Positions 54,462 to 64,000 of a stretch of DNA of 64,000 nucleotides are shown here, piece after piece. The DNA is taken from contig OY848917.1 in the NCBI GenBank assembly GCA_963693285.1, positions 13,578,192 through 13,642,191 on the forward strand, in the 5' to 3' direction. The translations under genes and the position numbers were made by a program. Position 1 is the stretch's first letter. Every line of letters starts with the position of its first letter. This DNA is from Xestospongia muta. Its lineage: Eukaryota > Porifera > Demospongiae > Haplosclerida > Petrosiidae. The notes beneath the pieces were generated by a model. That model was given only the letters and a program-made list of their open reading frames with translations, did no database searches and had not been told where the DNA came from.

Positions 54462-57173
54462 TTAATGGCCAGTGACCACACTAAATAATGAGTAGTTCAA
54501 ATTAAGGACAAGATGCTTTGTATCGGTATGACAATTCCCTTCAACAAAACAGAAAATGATTCTCTGTTGATCATTGTATAAAAGATGGCGGAATAATTCC
54601 TGTCTTTGCTCCTTTTCAGGAGGAAATGCGAACTTTCGTCGATGTCTTCTATATTTAGCACAGAACTCGTGTATTTTCTTTCTCTGAAACTGGACGAAAA
54701 ACACTGTGTCATTATATAGTACATGTACATTAACGAATAACCTTATCCATTTAAATTATACATCATTGATGATGTTAAAAAATAGTACATGTATATGTAC
54801 ATTAAAAAACATGTCCCACTATGTAATTAATAGGGAATCAATGGTATGCCTACACTTTATACCCATATATGGAATCTGTTACTCTAACAGACTACATGTA
54901 GTTAAATGTCTAGACAGCAGGAGTGACCATGTCATTAAAATATGACTTTTTACATTCAAGAACAAAATTAGACTTTGTTAAAATATTATTTGAGTATCAA
55001 ATTATACCTAACATGTTTATTTCTTATAAAAATCTTGTTAAGATAGCACTGAGGATTATATTGTAGTGACACAGTATAATACTTAGACTCATGGCTCACT
55101 TTTATTAACAAGAATATATATTTATTGTAAACGTCATCCTTAGATTATTTTGATGGCACTGGTGATGCTGTAGGGGACTGGATTATTGCTAACTTGGCAG
55201 AAGAGATGGCAGAAGCTATGGAATTGCTCAAAGTTGTTTGTAAAGCACTCGCAGTAAAAGTAATAATATTCATTGGTTGTTATGTGCAATGATGGTTACT
55301 GTATGTGGGTTAATTTCATTCACTGCTCACAAACGTCACATACAACAATACATTTATAAAACAATTATAAGAAACATAGTTAACATCTGGTCTGAAACAA
55401 TCTTAGCACTGTCTAGAATGCATAGCATGCCAAGCAGAAATAGTACCACACAATCACATGTTACTACATTTAGAGTTAAGGAAGTTTTACCGTCTAAGGA
55501 ATAAAAATCCACTGATGATGTCATATCTCAAAACCCAAACTATCCAGCCATCCTTCAATGGAGAACACCAGACAAGGGCAAATACATTATAAATCAGTTT
55601 GTTATTGATATTTGTCTGACTATGATACTACCTTCGAATGATAGACTTAATGGCATGAAAAGGAGATGCTTATAAAAATGGCACATAATAAAATAACTTT
55701 GTGTGTTGTGTGTTTTCTTGGTAGAAATATGATTAAGAAACTAATACTATTATACAACATGTGACAAAAGGCAACACAAAACATCAGTAATGCTAATTGT
55801 ATACAACTGTTGATATAACAGAACTAGTAAATTAAATTTAACCATGAAGTTTTGTTTCTTATAAAGTAACTGTTACATTCTATAACTAGATGTTTACAAT
55901 TACATGACCCAGACTAACTTAGACAGTTTTGATTGATGTACACGTAAACACTTCAAATTTCTTATTCTCATCTTTGAAGTGGCTAAGCAATATAATGAAC
56001 TCTTAAACGACTTTAATATACAAGTGACCACAAACTAATACACAAGTTATTTGAGGTATTTGGTTAACATAACAAATACTTGTAAATATTTAACACAATT
56101 TTGTCTACACCTCAATTCCCTTGAGTATAAAACATAATAAAAAATAAAATAACTAAATTCAAAATCAACATTTCAATGTCACATAAAGTATGAATAATAG
56201 ACATTATACCTTCTCTCTTTCTGCTTGGTTAGTGCTCTGTGATAATTTAGTTATGGGATCACTTTCGTTACTGAGAACAAATAAGCCTAAAGTTGTAAAA
56301 CAAGAACTTAACATTACCACATACAATGTCGCAAGTATCATTTTAGTATCATACATTATTAACAGGTGTCCAAGTTACAATAAATACATGTATGTTATAT
56401 GTTTACCCTGGCATATTCCAAAATGTCTAATGTCAATTCTGTTTAGGGATTTAGAAATCATAGCATGTTGATTCAGGTAATTGATATTAAGTTTTGAAAG
56501 TTGGAGTTAATAATTTGAGTTGAGATTCCAAGAATAACTTTTATGTTTATATAAACATATTTATGTTAGCAATTAATAACACAGGTGTAATCAATATTAA
56601 ATTATTTATATTAACATTGATATAAGTTTTGTTTATATTTATTGTGTAAATGGCCTGACATACTAACACAAGGTTTGTGATCTCTTTAATGACTACTGTG
56701 TATCTAATAAGGAATAGTTGACATACATTAGATTAGAACAATCAATGTCTGCAGTCTAACTCAAAAAATATGTAAATATACACTACAATTAAGACACACA
56801 ACAATGATGGAATAGACTAAAAAGCATGCATTAAAAAAAGCATAAACTCATGTTTCAAGATTAATGAAGCCTTAAAAGTAAAATGGAGGAGTAACAATTA
56901 CTTAGACAGCATTATTGAGTTCAATAGGCAGGTGGTACCTTTCTCTAAGATAACATCTGATTGTTGTATTGCCTGCCGTACAACAACAACTGTACGAGCA
57001 TCATGGAGTGATTTTGTGAGATTGACATACCAGACAAATGTAGACACAGAAAATAACAAGAAAAAGAAAAACAGGATTCTTCTTCTGCAATAAATATAAT
57101 AATACATAAAGATATACAGTACATGCTAATAACAGAATAGGTACTTGGCTAACCTGGGATTTCTAGAGAACAT
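54462..57173 (-). pseudogene. Sulfotransferase, 3'-truncated copy, unit 3
   Basis: Exons 57173-57154, 57084-56939, 56286-56210 and 54689-54462 (20+146+77+228 nt) join in phase to 156 residues. Unlike unit 2, the signal-anchor exon is intact (RRRILFFFFLLFSVSTFVWY). The last exon follows the parent to CHTDTKHLVL and then ends in unrelated residues at the unit junction (54508). Catalytic domain and 3'-phosphate loop are missing. It could still express a short membrane-anchored stem protein, but sulfotransferase activity is excluded. Called a pseudogene on that basis. Confidence 0.85.
55144..55253 (+). CDS. Coding-like block DYFDGTGDAVGDW, unit 3, unknown family
   Basis: Same 110-nt open block as 41555-41664, with TTAG before it and GTAAAAG after it. 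The amino acid sequence is the same as in unit 2. Conservation of reading frame between two units may simply reflect recent duplication. No partner exon found. Confidence 0.35.
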
Positions 57174-58234
57174 CGTAAACGTTGTTTCAATTATAAGTAC
57201 TATACACTGAAGCCAATGTCTAAATACACAAACCAATACCGAATATCATAATTACTCGTCCGTATAGGCTAATTTTGAATATTTCTCTATTGGTAACCCC
57301 TCCCGTCTTTGCGAGAACTTCTAGTGTATACGTTCCAGTTTTGGCACGCGAATGATAAATTTTGCATATTAGTGTTATTGAATAAATTTATTATACAAAC
57401 AGTGACGAGATCTATACACTCATCCCTAGACTTTAAACCAGGAAAGCTAAACTATTGAATATACAATGCAAAGTCAGTATTTTACCCTAACATGCTTTTA
57501 CTTGTTAATTGATGTCGTTATATATTTATCACTTATCCCTAGACCGAAGTTTATATTTACTGACAATAGAATATTTATTTTTTAAATTTTATTATCTTAC
57601 TTCTGAAGAATTCTTTTTGGTGACCTTACTAAATAAACTTGAAGATGCTTCTGGTACTCACTCACTGCATATTAAGAGCTAGTGATCTTTTACATGTAAG
57701 GGATCGGAGCACTCAAATATCTGGATTGTAAGGAAAAACCTTTACTAAAAAGACATTTTAAAAAAATGAAATAGACTACATACTTTGATGTCATTATTGT
57801 TGTAGGTATCAAAACAATGGCATTAAGTTGTAAAGAATAGCAACACATAAAATTATACTACTATTCGAATGGCGGATTACGCGACTGCGATGCACAAGTA
57901 AACACGAGGGCGTTAGCACTAGTACTATGTTCGAGTGCTTTATAAAAGCAAGTGAGTTCCTGTAGACTACAATATTAGACCAATTCCTTCATTAGACGAC
58001 TAATATAGACGACGATTACCGCGCATGCATAGCACAATAAATCGAGTCAATCTGCATTTAGTAGCAAAATTTTGTGTTTAATTAACCATTTAACCTATGT
58101 TATTTGAACTCTACGGGGGAGGCCTGAATCACTCGATAACCACGTATTTCGCGGGCAAATTATTCCCCGTAGAGGTCGATATAATATTCTAGATTAGTAG
58201 GAAGGGCTAGCTACTTGAGAGTGCCATTTTTATA
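57174..58234. promoter_or_regulatory. Divergent intergenic region, unit 3
   Basis: 1,061 bp, same layout as in unit 2: conserved CG-rich block (about 57870-58190), inverted repeat at 58106-58177 with one arm mismatch (GAACTC), and an empty ISL2EU target (GATATAATATTCTAGATTAG) nearly identical to the sequence flanking the insertion in unit 1. Confidence 0.5.
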
Positions 58235-58459
58235 ATGAAAATTGGAACGGTCAGATGTCTTTTCTTTACTGCGTTTGTAGTTATATCTGTTTTGATTGTC
58301 CTGCTTTATTTAAATTATAATGAAACAGGATTATATACAATGATTCGGCCGGAATATTTTGCTGTTGTCCGCAATTGGCAGTTGAAAAACGTATCCCAAG
58401 ACCATCCTGCCCCAAGACAAAATCTTTGGGTAGACTTCCAACCAAGAGAAAACATGTTG
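58235..58459 (+). CDS. GT92 glycosyltransferase, first exon only (unit 3, gene runs off the window)
   Basis: A 225-nt first exon (75 codons) ending at GTAAGA. Signal anchor CLFFTAFVVISVLIVLLYL, then the stem with RNWQLKNVSQDHPAPRQNLW as in unit 2. Nearly identical to unit 2 and distinct from unit 1. The coiled and catalytic exons are expected beyond 64000. Confidence 0.75.
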
Positions 58460-58642
58460 GTAAGAAAACTTGTACTCCAATATGTCCAATGTAAATCTTC
58501 AACAAAAACATCTGAACATGTTAATGTTGCCAATTCCCCTTTCAAAAACATCAAATATATTATCACACATCAAACACATTATCACACATCAAGCACATTG
58601 CTTGTTTAAGGTGGTAGAAGGAAGTTGTCGTTTTTAGTTTCA

Positions 58643-58880
58643 TCACATTGCTTCTTTAAGGTAGAAGAATTGATGTTTGATGTGTTGAGTTTCATCAAAT
58701 GGTATAGTTACAGCAGTACCATATGTAGCATCGGTACATTTCACTTTGATTTTTTGAGTGTTTTTCCTCCATAAAACAGCTCCTTCTATAACATCAAGGT
58801 TTGGGCTAGCAGGTACTACAATTATAATGTTATAGACCTGTGTGTATCTTTTCCTGTATTTTCTCATACACATACTTGCA
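58643..58880 (-). pseudogene. HSPA12-like exon fragment, unit 3
   Basis: Same fragment as unit 2: VPASPNLDVIEGAVLWRKN, KCTDATYGTAVTIPFD. One or two residues differ. Stranded exon in GT92 intron 1, opposite strand. Confidence 0.65.
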
Positions 58881-59432
58881 ACCACCAAATGGACAACTAA
58901 GTAGATTATTTCAATTTGAACATAAAGATGTTCTGGTTGTAGATGCAACTAGTTGACTTTATGCGCATATTTAGTTACATTATAGTTTTTGCCTTATAGT
59001 AACTTGTTGTTTACCTTTGACAGCTAATGTTGAAGCCATTAAGGGTGATAAGGCATTACTTTTATTAGTTTATGGTTAAGTATAGTTACTTTGAAGCCTT
59101 ACTTAACTACATTTGTACAGGTGTTGACTGTAGTGGCCCAAATCACTTTATATGGGTTTATGTAAAGATAGTCCTATTCTGATGTGATCTATTATCAATC
59201 ACACGTCGTCTTGTATAGCCATGTCATCTATTGCACAATTGTTTCATAGCAATGTGGTCAATTGCCAAAACCTTCTTTAGTGATTTGATTTATTGCATAA
59301 TCAGCAATTGGGTATGTACTGTAATTGTTCCATTCTCTAGTAGTAGTGGAGCATGGTTTGTATCTAGTTTGTCCTATACAGATTTTTTGATAAAGACCTG
59401 TAGCATTGGTGCATACTTTTTTGTGTGTCCTT

Positions 59433-59552
59433 TGTAGTATCCCTTGGACTTTGTACTTTGGACCTTGAATTATAATATTCATGAGTTTTGTTTAGTATAT
59501 ATAATGGTACATTTGTTTGAGAAACAGTTATTATTGAGTTGAGAACTTTACA
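59433..59552 (+). repeat. 5' LTR, unit 3
   Basis: 120 bp, TGTAGTATCC ... TTTACA, preceded by TCCTT (59428-59432). Same insertion point as in unit 2. Confidence 0.95.
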
Positions 59553-59570
59553 TGGTGTCAGGAGTGGGAT
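59553..59570 (+). promoter_or_regulatory. Primer-binding site (tRNA-Leu), unit 3
   Basis: TGGTGTCAGGAGTGGGAT follows the 5' LTR directly. It complements the 3' end of an animal tRNA-Leu (acceptor end ...TCCTGACA plus CCA) over all 18 bases as I recall that tRNA. Confidence 0.85.
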
Positions 59571-59574
59571 GCGA

Positions 59575-62500
59575 TGGCCACATACCAAATCCCAGCCCCA
59601 GAGCCATTCGACTTCTCCAACACAGATGACTGGCCTAAATGGATCAGACGAAAACCAAATTAGCACTTTAATATATTCCATGGGAGATGCGGCAGATGAT
59701 ATTTACCAGTCCTTTCGTTTGACTGATGAGAGAGAGCGCAGTTACGAAGTGGTGAAAAAGAAGTTTGACGACTACTTCATGAAGAAGAAAAACGTAATCT
59801 ATGAGAGAGCCAAATTCAATATGAGACGACAAGAAGAAGCCGAACCAGTGGATGCATTCATAACTGCATTGTATAACTTAGCATCAAAATGTGATTATGG
59901 AACATTGAATAATGAATTGATTAGAGACAGAATTGTGGTGGGGATAAGGAACCAATCACTGTCCGAGAAGATGCAACTCGACGAGACTCTGACACCAGAG
60001 AAGGCAGCCAGAATGGCTAGAGAGAGCGAAGCTGTAAAGAAGCAGCAACCACAGCTAAGAGAAGGAGACAAGAAAGAAGTTGAGGTCATAAGAAGAAATC
60101 CCCACAGAGACAATACAAGTGCTTCTCAAAACAGATCAAAGAGAATCTCTACAAGAAATGGGTCTGCCGGTGGGTTGGTTAACAGCAGTAAACCCGCCCA
60201 ACAGTCACGACAAAGAGAAACAGTTTGTACAAGGTGTGGGAAGAACCATCCCACTGGAAGAGAATCCTGCCCAGCTAGGTCATCCAAACGCTTTAAATGT
60301 GGTAAGACAGGACACTTTCATCGTTTGTGTAAGAGTACTGTTAATAATATTGAAACTAGAACAAGAAGTGACTCAGAGAACTCTAATAGTGACAGTGACT
60401 GGAAGTTTTTGGGAGTTGTTACTGGAGTAAGCCTAACTAAACAGTGGACGACTAAACTGAAACTGAATCGACAAATGATTAAATTCAAAATAGATACGGG
60501 AGCTGATGTTACCGTGATCCCATCAACTACATATGACCCATACTGTGATGGACCACTCCACCGTACTAAGACACCTCTGGTTGGACCAGGACAGAATAAG
60601 TTGAAGGTTCGTGGATGCTTTGAAGCAACCTTAGAGAAGGGAAAAGATGAAATGAAAGAAACTGTATATGTTGTAGAAGGTTTGCAAACACCCTTGGCTG
60701 GAATACCTACTATTCGGAAACTGAACTTGATCTCTGAAGTCAACTCTGTAAACAAAAGTAAAGAAGACATAGTGGCACAATTTCCAGAATTATTTAACAG
60801 ACTAGGACTTATTAAAGGCAGTTACCGGATTGAGTTAGAAGAAGAAGCGAAACCATACTCTATTATGGCACCTAGGAGAGTACCAATCCCTCTGCTACCA
60901 AAAGTTAAATGTGAATTAGAAAAGATGGAAAGGGAAGGTGTGATTTCTAAAATCGATGAGCCTACCGACTGGTGTTCAGGAATGGTCGTCATACCAAAAC
61001 CGAACAACCGAGTGATAATCTGTGTTGACTTGACCAAGTTGAACTGTTACGTCAAGAGAGAGGGACACATTCTGCCCTCTGTCAACCACGTCTTAGCTCA
61101 AATTGGAGATGCAAAATTCTTCTCGAAATTGGACGCAAATTCAGGCTTTTGGCAGATCGAACTGTCACCTGATTCGTCTAAACTCACAACATTTATAACA
61201 CCCTTCGGACGTTACAAGTTCAATCGTTTACCATTTGGTATTTCCTCAGCACCTGAACTTTTTCAAAAGAAAATGTTGGAAATTTTAAGTGAATGCGATG
61301 GTGTAGTTGGACTGATTGATGATCTGTTGATATATGGGAAGACTGAGGAAGAACATCACAGAAGACTTGTCACAGTTTTAGAGAAACTCAAGAGAGAAGG
61401 AGTGACACTCAATAAAGAGAAATGCCAATTGTTATGCTACAGAGATTTCCTTTCTTGGTCATATAGTAAATGAAAAGGGAGTATCACCTGATCCTGAAAA
61501 GACAAGAGCAATTCGAAATGTTCTAAGACCCACCAATGTATCAGAAACGAGACATTTCCTAGGGATGTTGAACCAGTTGAACAAGTTTTCATCTCATTTA
61601 GCAGAACGAACTAAGCCAATCCGTGACCTACTCTCAAATAAGAAACAGTGGTATTGGGGTCCGAACCAAGAGAAGGCATTCCTAGAATTGAAAGAATCAT
61701 TATGTACAGAGAAGTGCTTGGCATTATTTGAACCAAATAGACAAACGATAGTGTCTGCTGATGCCTCTGCATATGGACTAGGCGCTGTGTTACGTCAGAA
61801 ACAACCAGACAAAAGTTTGAGACCGATTGTATATGTATCAAGAACTATGACTGAATGTGAACAGAGATATGCTCAAATAGAAAAAGAGGCACTAGCACTG
61901 ACGTGGGCCTGTGAAAGGCTCAATCAATACCTTCTGGGGACCAGGTTTTTACTAGAAACAGATCACAACCCATTAGTTCCCTTGCTGTCAACGAAAAACT
62001 TAGAAGAGTTACCTATAATACAAAGATTTCGTCTCCGGATGATGAGATACCAATATGACATTAAACACGTTCCTGGAAAAGAACTGAACACTGCTGATTT
62101 CCTATCAAGATCACCATTACCAAATACTGGAATTTCTGAATTACAAGAAGAGACAGAAGCGTATATCAATCTTATAGTGAGCCATCTGCCAGCAACAGAT
62201 AGAAGATTAACTGAGATAAAGGAACATCAAGAGAAAGACCCAACACTACAAAATGGAAAGAGGAAATTCAGCAAGGGAGGAGAAAGAGGAAGAGTATGAG
62301 ATTTGGAGATTTATCAATTCATAATGGACTGATGATGAGAAGTAACAGAATAGTGATCCCAAAAGACCTTCAGCAGGAAGTGTTGTTGCAACTACACTCT
62401 GGTCATCAGGGAATACACAAATGTAAGGAAAGAGCTCGCTGCTCAGTTTGGTGGCCCGGAATCAATATGGATATAGAAGAATACATCAAGAAGTGTAGAG

Positions 62501-63429
62501 TATGTTGTCAGTTTCAACGACCACGATTTGAACCATTATGCCCTTCAGAACTACCAGATACACCTTGGCAAAAAGTTGGGACTGATCTGTTTGAATGGAA
62601 ACAGGTATCATACTTACTTGTTATTGATTACTATTCCAGATTCATTGAAATAGCGAAACTATCTTCAACTACCTCCAGAGGAGTTATTAATCACCTTAAA
62701 TCCATATTTGCTAGACATGGAATTCCCCAGATAGTGGTCTCTGATAACGGACCACAATATTCGTCGTCTGAGTTCGCCCAATTTGCAAGGGACTACAAAT
62801 TTAACCATATTACCAGTAGCTCACATTTTCCACAAGCAAATGGAGAATCTGAAAGAGCTGTTCAAACTGTGAAAGGACTACTTAAACGATCTAATTATCC
62901 ATATTTAGCCTTACTTGCTTATCGCTCTACTCTCCTGAAATTAGGCTATAGTCCAGCTGAGTTATTAATGGGAAGAGCATTGAGAACCACTGTACCCATC
63001 TTACTAGAACAGCTTCAACCTAAACTGCTAAACAATAATAAGCTCAAGAAAAAAGATAAAGAACTGAAAATTAAACAGAAAGAAAATTATGATAACAGAC
63101 ATAAGACATCCGAACGAGATATTTTAGAACCTGGAGATGAAGTATGGATATATGATCAAGGAGTTTCTGGAGAAGTGACAAATGAACGAGGACCCAGATC
63201 ATATCAAGTTCAAACATCAACAGGAGTTGTCAGAAGAAATCAACGTGACTTAAACAGACTTCCAAGTCAAGATGTACACTCGAGTGGAGATGAGACACCA
63301 CCCATTACTCAGTTTAGTACTTCTGGTGATACATCATCTCAACTAAGGAGAAGTTTGAGACAGTCGAAACCACCTGACCAATTTGGAGTCTGGTTGAACA
63401 GTGTCCACCAGAACTGGGGGGAGATGTAG
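59575..63429 (+). pseudogene. gag-pol of the unit 3 LTR element, three breaks
   Basis: The domain series is the same as in unit 2. A 47-bp deletion near 59650 throws the ancestral gag start (59575) out of frame, so the first ~36 residues of the long frame starting at 59539 are not gag sequence. The two later frameshifts (near 61449 and 62254) are the ones seen in unit 2. Visible amino acid differences from unit 2 are few (for example SKRF for SKHF in the zinc-knuckle region, LLVIDYY for LLVMDYY in the integrase core). Inactive by structure. Confidence 0.92.
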
Positions 63430-63543
63430 TATCCCTTGGACTTTGTACTTTGGACCTTGAATTATAATATTCATGAGTTTGTTTAGTATATATAATGGTA
63501 CATTTGTTTGAGAAACAGTTATTATGGAGTTGAGAACTTTACA
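63425..63543 (+). repeat. 3' LTR, unit 3
   Basis: 119 bp; carries the same two distinguishing differences from its 5' partner as in unit 2. Followed by TCCTT. Confidence 0.95.
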
Positions 63544-63854
63544 TCCTTTACCTAAAGTGTAATGAACTGTTGATCTACATAGTCTCCATTTTTAATACTA
63601 TACTAATTCAATGGATTTCAGTGGTAGTTATAGCGCAAACACGAGCATCACTTTTTCTATATCCTTGAGACTTCACTTCAGCTGACATTTGCCTTTATTC
63701 TGATATACTCCAGTTCAACTATAGTAATAATAGGTAATAACTACATTTGAGCTACTACCATTTTTCTCTCCAGTTGATTAAACATAAGTAGTATTGTTTT
63801 GTTTCTCCAAGCTCTCCTTCCATTCATCAGTATCTGCAAGCATATTTAGATATA

Positions 63855-64000
63855 TTATAAGCGAAGTGTTAAGAAGTACCACACTGTACGAATCAATGTT
63901 TTTGGGTCACTGTCACTGAGCTGATTTGTTCCAAATAGCTGCTCTTCATCACCATCACTTTAACTACTTGATGTATTAGGCTTTTGCCCTTTACCCATCG
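63855..64000 (-). pseudogene. Crypton-like fragment, unit 3 (cut by window end)
   Basis: Reverse-strand sequence matches 49871-50016 of unit 2: the WYFLTL end and the region encoding SLSDGDEEQLF, here with a base change that creates a stop (TAA for TTT-type codon around 63960). Same left junction as in unit 2, so the insertion predates the separation of these units. Confidence 0.7.

Larger units (their letters stand above)
40919..54507. repeat. Tandem segmental duplication unit 2
   Basis: Second unit, about 13.6 kb, enlarged by an LTR retrotransposon (45403-49559), a Crypton-like segment with a flanking local duplication (49738-51090) and other insertions (51312-51818 and about 53242-53868 relative to unit 1). 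It has lost ~600 bp of sulfotransferase intron (near 42118) and lacks the ISL2EU insertion. Its left junction matches the junction of unit 3. Confidence 0.9.
59433..63543 (+). mobile_element. Ty3/Gypsy-type LTR retrotransposon, unit 3 (4,111 bp)
   Basis: Same element at the same position as in unit 2: LTRs 59433-59552 and 63425-63543, TSD TCCTT (59428-59432 and 63544-63548). It is shorter mainly because of a 47-bp deletion near the start of gag (around 59650). It was carried along by segmental duplication, not by a second insertion. Confidence 0.95.
54508..64000. repeat. Tandem segmental duplication unit 3 (cut by the window end)
   Basis: Third unit, collinear with unit 2 through the LTR retrotransposon and the start of the Crypton-like segment. 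It retains most of the sulfotransferase intron sequence lost from unit 2 (about 55700-56120). The GT92 catalytic exon should follow beyond the window if collinearity continues. Confidence 0.9.

Noticed and set aside
1..64000. CRISPR arrays, bacterial operons, ribosome binding sites, tRNA and rRNA genes
   Set aside because: The window is eukaryotic with spliced genes. No spaced direct-repeat array was seen, and I recognised no tRNA or rRNA by eye, although a covariance-model search was not possible.

Overview
The window reads as nuclear DNA of an early-branching, ciliated animal, most likely a sponge. It is AT-rich and gene-dense, with many short GT-AG introns and intronic foldback repeats. 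It carries a full axonemal dynein intermediate chain gene (22 exons) and metazoan-type metabolic genes. The species is an inference from texture and gene content; no diagnostic marker is present.

Left part (1-30.6 kb): a decayed PPIL2-like gene (minus) that has lost its cyclophilin half; two tandem four-exon genes for small secreted, probably GPI-anchored DOMON proteins; a BHMT-type homocysteine methyltransferase with a presequence-like N-terminus; ribosomal protein S29; an HNMT-like methyltransferase (minus); a mercaptopyruvate sulfurtransferase (minus); and DNAI1 (plus), divergent from the sulfurtransferase across about 160 bp. Most exon joins here were checked for splice sites and codon phase.

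Right part (31-64 kb): a head-to-tail tandem segmental duplication, units of about 9-14 kb starting at 31732, 40919 and 54508. Each unit holds a divergent gene pair: a Golgi-type carbohydrate sulfotransferase (minus) and a family 92 glycosyltransferase (plus), both type II membrane proteins. The duplication breakpoint lies inside the last sulfotransferase exon, so only the leftmost gene keeps its catalytic C-terminus; the other two are 3'-truncated. The GT92 gene is complete in units 1 and 2 and runs off the window in unit 3.

Mobile elements date the array. Unit 1 alone carries a 1,662-bp decayed ISL2EU-like DNA transposon between the paired genes, with an AT target duplication and empty sites in the other units. 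Units 2 and 3 share a 4.1-kb Ty3/Gypsy-type LTR retrotransposon at the same site (TSD TCCTT, empty in unit 1), with identical internal frameshifts, and a Crypton-like recombinase fragment. Units 2 and 3 therefore separated after these insertions.
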